A program made the position numbers and the translations under genes. Below the pieces are notes generated by a model that had not been told where the DNA came from, ran no database searches, and was given only the letters and a program-made list of their open reading frames with translations. Shown piece by piece: positions 9,770 through 17,981 of a stretch of 33,390 bases of DNA (positions are counted from its first letter, which is position 1; every line of letters starts with the position of its first letter). Origin of the DNA: Bradyrhizobiaceae bacterium (GTDB lineage: Bacteria; Pseudomonadota; Alphaproteobacteria; Rhizobiales; Xanthobacteraceae); NCBI GenBank assembly GCA_947479905.1, contig CANKBJ010000023.1:1-33390 (forward strand), in the 5' to 3' direction.

Positions 9770-10270
9770 ATGGCGGGCCGGCGCATGGCATTTCGGAACG
9801 CATCATCGCAAAATCGCTCGACCTTCGCGATCGGCTTGGCCGCCTGCGTGTTTGGGCTTTATTTGGGGCTGGTCGGGTTCGGTCTGGTGCCGCCGCCAAG
9901 CCGCATCAATGGTCCGCTCTGGCTCGGCTCGCTCGCCGGGCTGGCCATCTTTTGTGCCGGACTGGCGATCATCGTTGGCGGGCTTGCCGGCATAGATGAC
10001 AGAGCCGGCGATATACCGCCTGGCGCGCCACAATGGATGAAAGTGGTCTATTGGCTTTGCGGCGCGGTTGCCATGGCTTCTCTGGCGGCGATTGGCACAT
10101 GGGTCGCATTCGGCAGCGGCGAACGTGCCTTCAGCATGACTGGCCTGATTGATGGCTCAATTAGCGCCGGCATAGGCCGCGCGATCTTCGGCTTATGCAC
10201 GATCATGACATGGCTGATGGTCATCGCGCTCATGCGCGCGGGCGCAAGGAAGATTTTCGGCAAAAGCTGA
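9770..10270 (+). CDS. Uncharacterised four-helix inner-membrane protein
   Basis: I do not recognise a family. The 166-residue product has four hydrophobic segments, at about residues 19-40, 48-75, 89-113 and 136-155, and a basic C-terminus (ARKIFGKS). The segment between helices 2 and 3 (DDRAGDIPPGAPQW) is hydrophilic. This pattern fits a small integral inner-membrane protein; no catalytic motif is visible. An alternative ATG lies at 9785 (MAFRNASS); neither start has a good ribosome site. The gene converges with the protease-like gene, the stops being only 6 bases apart. Confidence 0.72.
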   Translation: MAGRRMAFRNASSQNRSTFAIGLAACVFGLYLGLVGFGLVPPPSRINGPLWLGSLAGLAIFCAGLAIIVGGLAGIDDRAGDIPPGAPQWMKVVYWLCGAVAMASLAAIGTWVAFGSGERAFSMTGLIDGSISAGIGRAIFGLCTIMTWLMVIALMRAGARKIFGKS

Positions 10271-10276
10271 ATGCGC

Positions 10277-11260
10277 TCAGTGCATCCGCGGGCCCTTGAG
10301 AAACTTCGCGCGATCGGATGAGTTCACGCGCACGTCGAAAGTGACGCCGTCGCGGTGCAGCGTCATCGGCACCTCGACGCCGGCCTCGCCGGTTGCCCAG
10401 ACGCGGCGGTAGAAGCTCGCCAATGTCGAGACGTTTTCGCCGGCGACCGCGACGATGATGTCGCCGGTCCTGATTTCGGCGCGCGCCGCCGGCCCTTTCG
10501 GGGCGATGCCGACGATGACGACGCGGTCTTCGACTTCGGTGCAATAGACGCCGAGCCATGGCCGCACCGGCTTGTTGATACGGCCGAATTTCGTCAGGTC
10601 GCCGAGGATCGGCTTCAACAGGTCGATCGGGATCGTCATGTTGAGATTTTCCGTCGCGCCTTTGCCGCCGCCTTCGCGCACTCGCTCGATCTGCAACGAG
10701 CCGATGCCGATCAAATCCCCTTGCGACGAGATTAACGCAGTGCCGCCCCAGTTCGGGTGGGCCGGAAACGTGAAAATCGCCTCCTCCAGCAGATACTCCC
10801 AATAGCCGGCGAACTCCTGCTTGGCGGCGATGCGGCCGGCCAGCGAGCGGGTGCGCCCGCCGGCGCCGCCGACGACGACACGTTCGCCGATCACGGCGCC
10901 GTTCGACGAGCCGAATTCGAGCACCGGCAGAGACGTGCGGCCAAGCAATTGCACCAGACCGAAGCCGGTTTCGCCGTCGAAGCCGAGCGGGTGTCCCTGC
11001 ACGACGGTGCCGTCCGACAAATGCAGCCAGATGGTTTCCGCCTCGGTGATCAGATAGCCGACGGTCAGCACCAGGCCGTCGCCGATCAGAACGCCATTGC
11101 CGGCGCGTTCGACGCCGAGTGTCTCGGCGGTGAAGGCATTGGGCGGAATGATCGAATGCAGCCCGACCACCGCCGACAGCACCCGCTCGAGATCGTAGGC
11201 GTAATCGCCGGTCCGCGGCTGGACCCCCGGCGGCACTTTCCATTCGATCAGCGATGCCAT
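10277..11260 (-). CDS. HtrA/DegP-like trypsin-fold protein with PDZ domain; catalytic triad lost
   Basis: The fold is that of S1C serine proteases followed by a PDZ domain: GNGVLIGDGLVLTVGYLI, LHLSDGTVVQGHPLGFD, GGRTRSLAGRI and GDLIGIGSLQI, then PDZ at about residues 233-312 (RPWLGVYC to VPMTLHRDGVTFDV). Against DegP all three catalytic positions differ: His (TNNHVV) is Tyr69 in TVGYLI, Asp (DPRSDIAL) is Gly99 in DGETGFGL, and Ser (GNSGG) is Trp171 in PNWGGT. It should therefore be non-proteolytic, perhaps a binding or scaffold protein. No signal peptide is evident from the chosen ATG (MASLIEW, 327 residues), so it may be cytoplasmic, unlike DegP. An ATG-less upstream extension to 11293 is less likely. 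It is divergent from the monooxygenase-like gene. Confidence 0.85.
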   Translation of the reverse strand: MASLIEWKVPPGVQPRTGDYAYDLERVLSAVVGLHSIIPPNAFTAETLGVERAGNGVLIGDGLVLTVGYLITEAETIWLHLSDGTVVQGHPLGFDGETGFGLVQLLGRTSLPVLEFGSSNGAVIGERVVVGGAGGRTRSLAGRIAAKQEFAGYWEYLLEEAIFTFPAHPNWGGTALISSQGDLIGIGSLQIERVREGGGKGATENLNMTIPIDLLKPILGDLTKFGRINKPVRPWLGVYCTEVEDRVVIVGIAPKGPAARAEIRTGDIIVAVAGENVSTLASFYRRVWATGEAGVEVPMTLHRDGVTFDVRVNSSDRAKFLKGPRMH

Positions 11261-11374
11261 CGGGGAACCCTCACATGCGGCGCGGCAGAGCATCGATCAT
11301 AACCGCGGCCGCCTGTTGGCGGAACGGCAAATTGCGCGTTTGCCTCTTGGCCGCGCCATGTTTAGCTAGGCATC

Positions 11375-12373
11375 ATGACCGCGATTTCCATCCTTGATCT
11401 TTCGCCCGTTGCCGCCGGTTCAACTGCCGCGCAGGCATTGCGCAATACGCTCGATATGGCGCGCATGGCCGACGGGCTCGGCTTCACGCGCTATTGGGTG
11501 GCCGAACACCACAATATGGCGTCGATCGCCAGTTCCGCGCCGGAGATCATGATCGGGCAGATCGCGGCGGCGACCAGCCGCATGCGGGTCGGCTCCGGCG
11601 GCATCATGTTGCCCAACCATGCGCCGTTGATGGTGGCGGAACGCTTCAAGGTGCTGGAGGCCTTGTTCCCCGGCCGCATCGATCTCGGCCTTGGCCGCGC
11701 ACCCGGCACCGACCAGATGACATCCTATGCGTTGCGCCGCCGCCAGGGCATCAGCGAGGAAGACGATTTCCTCGACCGCTTCACCGAATTGATGCTGCTG
11801 GAATCCCGCCAGTTTCCAGACGGGCATCCGTTTCACAGCGTTCAGGCGATGCCGACGGATGTCAGGCTGCCGCCGATCTATCTTTTGGGCTCGTCCGATT
11901 ACAGCGCGCAACTGGCCGGCCAGATCGGCGCGGCCTTTGCGTTCGCGCATCATTTCGCGACTTTTCCCGCCGATGAGGCGATGCGGCTTTATCGCGACAG
12001 CTTCCGGCCGTCCGCGTCGCACGACAAGCCTTATGCGATTATCGGCACGCATGTGGTTTGCGCCGACACCGACGCCGAGGCGGAGCGGCTGGCCGCGACC
12101 GTCGATCTCAATATCGTGCGCCGCGCCAAGGGCGAGATACTGCCTCTGGCGTCGCCGGAAGACGCACTCGCCTTTGACTACACGCCGATCGATCGCGCCC
12201 GAATCGCGCAGAACCGCACCAAGCTGTCGGTCGGCTCGCCCGCGACCGTCAAGGCAAAGCTCGACACGCTGATCGCCGCGACCAAGGCCGATGAAGTCAT
12301 GGTGACGACGATGATTCACGACCATGCGGCGCGGAAGCGTTCCTACGAATTGCTGGCGAAGATATTTGCGTAA
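11375..12373 (+). CDS. LLM-class flavin-dependent oxidoreductase (luciferase-like)
   Basis: This is a bacterial-luciferase-fold TIM barrel that would use reduced flavin supplied by a separate reductase; the substrate is unknown. The 332-residue product begins with the characteristic [21 protein letters not shown], then [68 protein letters not shown], and [12 protein letters not shown]. These match the MsnO8/YhbW-type branch of the family. The start follows TAGGCATC, a weak but usable ribosome site. It is followed after 71 bp by a dienelactone hydrolase on the same strand; a shared pathway is possible but not shown. The neighbours give no clue to substrate. Confidence 0.9.
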   Translation: MTAISILDLSPVAAGSTAAQALRNTLDMARMADGLGFTRYWVAEHHNMASIASSAPEIMIGQIAAATSRMRVGSGGIMLPNHAPLMVAERFKVLEALFPGRIDLGLGRAPGTDQMTSYALRRRQGISEEDDFLDRFTELMLLESRQFPDGHPFHSVQAMPTDVRLPPIYLLGSSDYSAQLAGQIGAAFAFAHHFATFPADEAMRLYRDSFRPSASHDKPYAIIGTHVVCADTDAEAERLAATVDLNIVRRAKGEILPLASPEDALAFDYTPIDRARIAQNRTKLSVGSPATVKAKLDTLIAATKADEVMVTTMIHDHAARKRSYELLAKIFA

Positions 12374-12444
12374 GAAATATTCGTGCTAAATTCGGCGGCG
12401 GCGGCAAATTCGTTTTTCAGTCAATGAAATAACCGGAGGTTCCC

Positions 12445-13116
12445 TTGGGCAAGCAGTTCAAACTCACCACCACCGACCAGCATTCGCTCGGCGCCTATCG
12501 CGCCGATCCGGCAGGCAAGCCCAAGGGCGGCATCGTCGTGGTGCAGGAAATTTTCGGCGTCAATCATCACATCCGCGCGGTCTGCGATCGCCTTGCCGCG
12601 CTTGGCTACGTCGCTGTTGCGCCGGCTATCTTCGACCGTTTCGTGCGCGATTTTGAGTCCGGCTATACGCCGGACGAGATCGCGCACGCGCGCAGCTATC
12701 TCGGCAATCTCGACTGGGACAAGATGATGCTCGATGTCGCGGCGGCGCAGGCCGACCTGAAGGGCGCAGGTCCGCTCGGCGTCATCGGCTTCTGCATGGG
12801 CGGCACCGCGGCCTTTCTCGCCGCCTGCCGGCTGCCCGGCCTTTCGGTCTCCGTGTCGTTCTACGGCGGCATGATCGGCAAGTTCGCCGACGAGAAGCCG
12901 AAATGCCCGATGCAGATGCATTTCGGTGAGAAGGACGAAGGCATTCCGATGGATGTGGTCGACGCCATCAAGGCCAAACAGCCGCAGGCCGAGGTCTATG
13001 TCTATCCGGGCGCGCCGCACGGCTTTTATTGCGACGAACGCGCCAGCTACCGCAAGGAATCAGGCGATCTGGCCTGGAGCCGGACGCATGAATTCTTCAG
13101 CAAGCATATGAAGTAG
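12445..13116 (+). CDS. Dienelactone hydrolase family protein
   Basis: This is an alpha/beta hydrolase of the dienelactone hydrolase family (carboxymethylenebutenolidase type), 223 residues and cytoplasmic. The nucleophile is Cys117 in GVIGFCMGG; Asp164 (HFGEKDEGIP) and His192 (GAPHGFYCDE) complete the Cys-Asp-His triad, and Glu35 in VVQEIFGVN matches the conserved glutamate that positions the nucleophile. Family members open lactone rings in chlorocatechol degradation, but many paralogues have other substrates, and no catechol genes are nearby. The start is a TTG, justified by a strong GGAGG 5 bases ahead and by the normal N-terminal length. A palindromic repeat follows and separates it from the convergent export gene. 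Confidence 0.92.
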   Translation: MGKQFKLTTTDQHSLGAYRADPAGKPKGGIVVVQEIFGVNHHIRAVCDRLAALGYVAVAPAIFDRFVRDFESGYTPDEIAHARSYLGNLDWDKMMLDVAAAQADLKGAGPLGVIGFCMGGTAAFLAACRLPGLSVSVSFYGGMIGKFADEKPKCPMQMHFGEKDEGIPMDVVDAIKAKQPQAEVYVYPGAPHGFYCDERASYRKESGDLAWSRTHEFFSKHMK

Positions 13117-13124
13117 TTGCTGCC

Positions 13125-13216
13125 GTCCCCGCGCAAGCGGGGACCCATACGCCGTGTCTTATCGATAGGCTGCGGCGTATGGGTCCCGGGTCTCGCTAAA
13201 GCTCGCCCGGGACGAC
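13125..13216. repeat. Composite palindromic intergenic repeat
   Basis: A perfect 15-bp inverted repeat has arms at 13140-13154 (GGGACCCATACGCCG) and 13173-13187 with an 18-base spacer. It is flanked by a smaller hairpin at 13125-13142 (TCCCCGCGCAAGCGGGGA) and by CCCGGG...CCCGGGACGAC at 13185-13215. It nearly fills the gap between two convergent genes. From memory, the motif of CCCGGG with a CTCGCT-type core resembles repeats scattered through Bradyrhizobium-like genomes. Confidence 0.8.
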
Positions 13217-13226
13217 ATCTAAAATT

Positions 13227-14180
13227 CTAAAACCACCGCTCCTTCACCACCACGGTATCGCCGGGGCGGAGCGGGAAGTTGAGCGGCACCTCGCCGTTGA
13301 TCTGCTGGCCGGGCGCGTTGCGGGTCAGTTTCACCTTGCCCTTCGACGCGCGCGGGGCAAAGCCGCCGGCGATGGCGATCGCGGTTTCCGCCGTCATGTT
13401 GGCGACGTACGGATACTGGCCGGGTGTTGTGACTTCACCAAGGATGAAGAACGGCCGGTAGGCCTCGACCTCGACGCTGACATGCGGCTCGCGCACATAT
13501 CCTTGCTTGAGACGGTCGGCGATCGCGCGCGACAATTGCTGGGTGGTGGCGCCGCGCGCCGGCACCGTGCCGACCAGCGGTAAATTGACGTTGCCGCCGG
13601 CATCGACCGTGTAGCTGTTGGTGATGCCGTCCTGGCCGAACACAACCACGCGCAGTTTGTCGCCGGAATCGAGGGTGTAGTCGGGCGAATAACTGGCCGG
13701 CGCCGAAGCATAGGCGTTGGGCGCGGCGACATAGGGGCCGCCGACAGCGGGCGCCATTGGCGGCGCGGCCGCGGGCGGTTCGCCGTATTGCGCGGTGTAA
13801 GGTTGTTGAACCGGTTGCCGTCTGGCGGGAGCGGTGCGGCCCGACGTAAACAGGCCGCGCCCGCTGCTTGGCGAGGCCGCGCGTTGTTGCACGGCAGGCG
13901 GCGCGTAGCCGGGTTGGGCATATTGCGGCGGCCCATAGGCCTGCTGGGCGGAAGCCGGCGACGTCGAATAAAGATCGCGCGGATCATTCGGCGGCGCTGC
14001 CGGGGCATAAGGTTGTGGCGCGTATCGCGGCTGCCCGAATTTCTGTGGTTGCTGCACCAAGACCCGCACCGGCTGTCCGGTCTGCGGATCGATGGCGTAA
14101 TAAGTCTGCGCCGGCTGGCGCATGCAGGCGCCGACCGAAAGCGCGGTCAAAACGGCGAATAGAATTCGGGCTCCCCGCAT
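13227..14180 (-). CDS. Polysaccharide export lipoprotein (Wza-type)
   Basis: This is an outer-membrane auxiliary protein for exopolysaccharide or capsule export. A lipoprotein signal peptide ends in the lipobox VGAC, Cys19 from the ATG at 14180; an in-frame GTG at 14213 would add 11 residues and neither start has a clear ribosome site. After the lipobox comes an unusually long low-complexity stretch of about 150 residues rich in Pro, Gln, Ala and Tyr. Then follow a Poly_export domain (YTLDSGDKLRVVVFGQDGITNSYTVDAGGNVNLPLVG to HVSVEVEAYRPFFILGEV) and an SLBB-like segment (GQYPYVANMTAETAIAIAGGF). The C-terminus FPLRPGDTVVVKERWF is typical. No glycosyltransferase, Wzc or Wzx/Wzy gene is nearby, so it is an orphan here. 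Confidence 0.9.
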   Translation of the reverse strand: MRGARILFAVLTALSVGACMRQPAQTYYAIDPQTGQPVRVLVQQPQKFGQPRYAPQPYAPAAPPNDPRDLYSTSPASAQQAYGPPQYAQPGYAPPAVQQRAASPSSGRGLFTSGRTAPARRQPVQQPYTAQYGEPPAAAPPMAPAVGGPYVAAPNAYASAPASYSPDYTLDSGDKLRVVVFGQDGITNSYTVDAGGNVNLPLVGTVPARGATTQQLSRAIADRLKQGYVREPHVSVEVEAYRPFFILGEVTTPGQYPYVANMTAETAIAIAGGFAPRASKGKVKLTRNAPGQQINGEVPLNFPLRPGDTVVVKERWF

Positions 14181-14261
14181 CGAGCGCAATCCGGGCGGCT
14201 TTCTGAAAGTCACGCCCGATTAACGCTTTATATGGTTAAGAAAGTCTGACTATTTTTCTTC

Positions 14262-14296
14262 CCTCTCCCCGCATAGGCGAGCTATGCGGGGAGAGG
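14262..14296. repeat. Perfect 15-bp palindromic repeat
   Basis: The arms CCTCTCCCCGCATAG (14262-14276) and CTATGCGGGGAGAGG (14282-14296) pair perfectly around GCGAG. It lies between msrA and the export gene, both on the minus strand. No U-run follows on the minus strand, so it looks more like a dispersed repeat than a textbook terminator. It shares the CTCTCCCCG core with the array at 22058-22205. Confidence 0.8.
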
Positions 14297-14308
14297 TGAA
14301 TAAGAATG

Positions 14309-14977
14309 TCAGGCGCTGGCGCCCTGGGTCGCCTTGACCCCGGTGCCGATCGGGCAGGACACGCCGGTGCCGCCAAGCCCGCAATAGCCGGACGGGTTCT
14401 TGGCCAGATACTGCTGGTGATAGTCCTCGGCGAAATAGAATTCCGGCGCATCGATAATTTCGGTGGTGATGGCGCCGTAGCGCCTGGCCTTGAGTTCCTT
14501 TTCGTACATCGCCTTGGAGGCTTCGGCCGCCTGCTTCTGCTCGGGCGAGAACGTGTAGATGCCGGATCGATACTGGGTGCCGATGTCATTGCCCTGGCGC
14601 ATGCCCTGCGTCGGGTCGTGGCTTTCCCAGAATTTCTTGAGCAATTGTTCGTAGCTGATTTTCTTCGGGTCATAGACCACCAGCACCACTTCATTGTGGC
14701 CGGTTCGCCCGGAACAGACTTCCTCGTAGGTCGGATTGGGCGTCATGCCGGCGGCATAGCCAACCGCGGTGACGTAAACGCCATCAAGCGACCAAAAGGC
14801 TTTTTCGGCGCCCCAGAAACAGCCGAAGCCGAACAACGCCTTGGCAAAGCCGTCGGGATAGGGGCCTTTGAGCCCATGGTGATTGACGAAATGGGTGGCG
14901 GCCGTTCGGATTTCGTTGGCGCGGCCGGGCAATGCCTGTTCCTTTGAGGGCATGGCAACTTTTTTAAAGCCGAACAT
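14309..14977 (-). CDS. msrA: Peptide-methionine (S)-S-oxide reductase
   Basis: MsrA repairs oxidised methionine by reducing the S-epimer of methionine sulfoxide, with thioredoxin as usual reductant. The 222-residue product has the catalytic GFGCFWGAE (Cys53), the motifs [26 protein letters not shown] and [12 protein letters not shown], and two C-terminal recycling cysteines, Cys199 and Cys208, in [16 protein letters not shown]. The start at 14977 ([19 protein letters not shown]) is chosen because GGGGAGAA lies about 8 bases ahead; the frame is open for 25 more codons upstream without a ribosome site. No signal peptide is seen, so it is cytoplasmic. It is a single-domain enzyme with no MsrB fusion. 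Confidence 0.96.
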   Translation of the reverse strand: MFGFKKVAMPSKEQALPGRANEIRTAATHFVNHHGLKGPYPDGFAKALFGFGCFWGAEKAFWSLDGVYVTAVGYAAGMTPNPTYEEVCSGRTGHNEVVLVVYDPKKISYEQLLKKFWESHDPTQGMRQGNDIGTQYRSGIYTFSPEQKQAAEASKAMYEKELKARRYGAITTEIIDAPEFYFAEDYHQQYLAKNPSGYCGLGGTGVSCPIGTGVKATQGASA

Positions 14978-15086
14978 GATTTTGGTTCTCCCCAAATTGA
15001 TAGACGCAATATAGGCGTCCGCCCCGCGGTACGAAACGGCGGGGACGATCACGTCTCGGACAGGAGCGCGTGAGGGCGCGCGGAAA

Positions 15087-15404
15087 TCAGCGCGCGTAGC
15101 CGATCAGCGGCTTTTTGCGGCGTCCCATTATCATGCAGAGAATGCCAAAGACGCCGAGCAGCGCCCAGCTTGGCGTGCCCAGAATCGCCGTCGCGCCGGG
15201 GTCCCACAACAGGCCGCCGGCATAGGGCTGCAGCAGCGGCTGCATCTTGGCGAGACTCGCGCCGTTAATGAGCTGCCAGAGGTCGCGGACGCTGGTCAGA
15301 TAGACATTATTGCCGGCGATCGATTTGGTGCCGTCATAAATGACCAGGATGAAGGCGGCGGCCAGGCAAAAAAGACCGATTATGCGGAGAAAAAAGCGGA
15401 TCAT
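15087..15404 (-). CDS. Small membrane protein of unknown function
   Basis: I do not recognise a characterised family. The 105-residue product has a hydrophobic segment at residues 4-23 ([20 protein letters not shown]) and a second at about 80-96 ([15 protein letters not shown]) followed by the basic tail [12 protein letters not shown], so two membrane helices with a loop of about 55 residues between them ([29 protein letters not shown]). By the positive-inside rule both ends would face the cytoplasm. AAGAAG lies about 5 bases before the ATG. It is 109 bp upstream of msrA on the same strand and may share its transcript. Confidence 0.75.
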   Translation of the reverse strand: MIRFFLRIIGLFCLAAAFILVIYDGTKSIAGNNVYLTSVRDLWQLINGASLAKMQPLLQPYAGGLLWDPGATAILGTPSWALLGVFGILCMIMGRRKKPLIGYAR

Positions 15405-15548
15405 GGGATCTTCTTAAGGGCTCAAAGCGGCTAAATTCGGCCATCGGAATGGCCCGGATTACCTCGTGCCGGGTCTTTGTTCAACCTTTGCATGCCAGAC
15501 CGGCGCGGCCGACCTCCGGCGACACCTTGAGCTTGAGGCTGGCCTTCT

Positions 15549-15608
15549 CTAGAGCATACGCACGATTCTGTCCGAAACTGGGTTCCCACCTTTCATAATC
15601 GTGCGCTA
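15549..15608. repeat. Rhizobiales-type imperfect palindrome upstream of malic enzyme
   Basis: The sequence runs GAGCATACGCACGATT, a central CCGAAACTGGGTTCCCACCT and AATCGTGCGCTATG, forming an imperfect palindrome with arms CGCACGATT and AATCGTGCG. It resembles the dispersed Rhizobiales repeat of the form GAGCATGAT...GAAAA...GGTT...ATCATGCTC, which I know from memory. It sits about 45 bp before the malic enzyme start, so it could be in the 5' untranslated region. Confidence 0.6.
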
Positions 15609-15652
15609 TGGTCCCGGCCCGCCGGGCTCGCCGGCCGCGTATTGGAGTAGAA

Positions 15653-17929
15653 ATGTCCGCAAAGCCCCCCGGCCGCACCCGCCCGACCTTTACCGAGCAA
15701 GAAGCCCTTCAGTTCCACAGTGTCGGCCGGCCCGGCAAGCTTGAGGTCATCGCCACCAAGCCGATGGCGACGCAACGCGACCTGTCGCTGGCCTATTCGC
15801 CGGGCGTCGCCGTGCCGGTGCTGGCCATCGCGGAAGACCCCAGCAAGGCTTACGACCTGACGGTAAAAGGCAATTTCGTCGCGGTCATCACCAACGGCAC
15901 AGCGATCCTCGGCCTCGGCAATCTCGGCGCCCTGGCGGCAAAACCGGTGATGGAAGGCAAGGCGGTTCTGTTCAAGCGCTTTGCCGACATCGACTCGATC
16001 GATCTTGAAGTCTCGACCGAGGACCCGGACGAATTCATCAATTGCGTCAAATTCCTTGGCGCCGGCTGGGGCGGCATCAACCTTGAGGACATCAAGGCGC
16101 CCGAGTGCTTCATCATCGAGCAGAAGCTGCGCGAATTGATGGACATCCCGGTGTTCCATGACGATCAGCACGGCACCGCCATCATTTCTGCCGCCGGTCT
16201 GATCAACGCGCTCGATCTCACCGGGCGCGACATCAAGACCACCAAGCTCGTCTGCAACGGCGCCGGCGCTGCCGGCATCGCCTGCCTTGAACTGCTGAAG
16301 GCGATCGGTTTCACGCCGGAAAACCTCATCCTCTGCGACACCAAGGGCGTCATCTATCAGGGCCGCACTGAGGGCATGAACCAGTGGAAGTCCGGCTATG
16401 CGGTGAAAACTGATGCCCGCACCTTGGCCGACGCCATGAAAGGCGCCGACGTGTTCTATGGCCTCTCCGCCAAGGGCGCGGTGACCAAGGAAATGGTCAA
16501 GTCGATGGCGGCAAAGCCGATCATCTTCGCCATGGCCAATCCCGATCCGGAAATCACCGCCGAGGAAGTCGCCGAAGTGCGCGACGACGCCATCATGGCG
16601 ACCGGCCGCTCGGATTATCCGAACCAGGTCAACAACGTTCTCGGCTTTCCTTTCATCTTCCGCGGCGCGCTCGACGTTCGCGCCTCGACCATCAACATGG
16701 AAATGAAGATCGCCGCGGCGCGCGCGCTCGCCGCTCTGGCGCGCGAGGACGTCCCCGACGAAGTGGCGGCAACCTATGGCGGCCGGCCGAAATACGGCCC
16801 GGAATACATCATTCCGACGCCGTTCGATCCGCGCCTGATCTCGCATGTGCCGCCGGCGGTGGCGCAAGCGGCGATGGATACCGGCGTTGCGCGCAAGCCG
16901 ATCGTCGACATGGACGCCTACAAGCATCAGCTCAGCGCACGGCGCGACCCGATCGCCGGCACTCTGGTGCAGGTCTATGCCAAACTGCGCCGCTCGCCCA
17001 AGCGCGTTGTCTTCGCCGAAGGTGAAGAGGAGCAGGTGATCCGCGCGGCGGCGAGCTTCGTCGCGCAAGGCTTGGGCACCGCGCTTCTCGTCGGCCGCGA
17101 GGATCGCGTCAAGGAAGCGGCCCGGGAAGCTGGCATTGGGCTCGGCGAAGGCATCGAGATCATCAACGCCGCTTTGTCCAAGCGCAACAATGTCTATCTC
17201 AACTATCTCTACGAGCGGCTGCAGCGCCACGGCTATCTGCTGCGCGATTGTCAGCGGCTGGTGAATACCGACCGCAATTACTTTGCCTCGCTGATGGTCG
17301 CGCTCGGCGACGCCGATGCCATGGTCACCGGCGTCACCCGCAACTTCTCGGTCGCGCTCGAGGACGTGCGCAAGGTGATCGATCCCAAGCCCGGGCACCG
17401 CGTCATCGGCGTTTCGCTTGTCGTTGCACGCGGCCGCACCGTGGTCGTCGCCGATACGGCGATCACCGAAATGCCGACGGCCGAGGATCTGGCTGACATC
17501 GCCATCGAGGCGGCCGGCGTGGCGCGGCGGTTCGGCTATGAGCCGCGCCTTGCCATGCTGGCCTTCTCGACTTTCGGGCATCCGGCCGGCGAAAGATCGG
17601 CCAAGGTGATCGAGGCGGTGAAGATCCTGGATCACAAGCGCGTCGATTTTGAATATGACGGCGACATGGCCGCCGACGTCGCACTTAACCCGGAACTGGT
17701 CGCGGCCTATCCGTTCTGCCGCCTGTCCGGCCCGGCCAATGTGCTGATCATGCCGGCGTTCCATTCGGCCTCGATCTCGACCAAGATGCTGCAGGAACTG
17801 GGCGGCGCCACGGTTATCGGCCCGTTGCTGGTCGGACTGGACCGCCCGGTGCAGATCGTCCAGTTAGGGGCCAAGGATACGCAGATCGTCAACATGGCGG
17901 CGCTGGCGGCTTATAATGTAAGCGGCTGA
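15653..17929 (+). CDS. maeB: NADP-type malic enzyme with C-terminal phosphotransacetylase-like domain
   Basis: The enzyme oxidatively decarboxylates malate to pyruvate, supplying pyruvate/acetyl-CoA and reduced cofactor during growth on C4 acids. The 758-residue product has a malic N-terminal domain (SLAYSPGVAVPVLAI; GNFVAVITNGTAILGLGNLG), DIPVFHDDQHGTAI, a Rossmann cofactor site NGAGAAG, and MANPDPEIT. From about residue 430 a phosphotransacetylase-like domain follows (VVFAEGEEEQVIRAA; DAMVTGVTRNF; SGPANVLIMPAFHSASIS). In the Sinorhizobium enzymes of this fused type that have been studied, the extra domain is not known to act as a phosphotransacetylase. The start is the ATG at 15653 with GGAG 5 bases ahead. 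NAD or NADP preference cannot be read safely from sequence; the tme/dme distinction is left open. Confidence 0.93.
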   Translation: MSAKPPGRTRPTFTEQEALQFHSVGRPGKLEVIATKPMATQRDLSLAYSPGVAVPVLAIAEDPSKAYDLTVKGNFVAVITNGTAILGLGNLGALAAKPVMEGKAVLFKRFADIDSIDLEVSTEDPDEFINCVKFLGAGWGGINLEDIKAPECFIIEQKLRELMDIPVFHDDQHGTAIISAAGLINALDLTGRDIKTTKLVCNGAGAAGIACLELLKAIGFTPENLILCDTKGVIYQGRTEGMNQWKSGYAVKTDARTLADAMKGADVFYGLSAKGAVTKEMVKSMAAKPIIFAMANPDPEITAEEVAEVRDDAIMATGRSDYPNQVNNVLGFPFIFRGALDVRASTINMEMKIAAARALAALAREDVPDEVAATYGGRPKYGPEYIIPTPFDPRLISHVPPAVAQAAMDTGVARKPIVDMDAYKHQLSARRDPIAGTLVQVYAKLRRSPKRVVFAEGEEEQVIRAAASFVAQGLGTALLVGREDRVKEAAREAGIGLGEGIEIINAALSKRNNVYLNYLYERLQRHGYLLRDCQRLVNTDRNYFASLMVALGDADAMVTGVTRNFSVALEDVRKVIDPKPGHRVIGVSLVVARGRTVVVADTAITEMPTAEDLADIAIEAAGVARRFGYEPRLAMLAFSTFGHPAGERSAKVIEAVKILDHKRVDFEYDGDMAADVALNPELVAAYPFCRLSGPANVLIMPAFHSASISTKMLQELGGATVIGPLLVGLDRPVQIVQLGAKDTQIVNMAALAAYNVSG

Positions 17930-17981
17930 GCAACGCCGGCGCACAATCAGTAACCCATAAACGAATGTCTGGAGAAACGCC

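Noticed and set aside
15593-17764. A 723-codon open frame antisense to the malic enzyme gene
   Set aside because: It mirrors a confident gene, has an Arg/Asp/His-rich low-information composition and no recognisable domain. Long antisense frames arise from third-position GC bias in GC-rich DNA. Similar cases lie antisense to dnaN, recF, gyrB, addA and addB.
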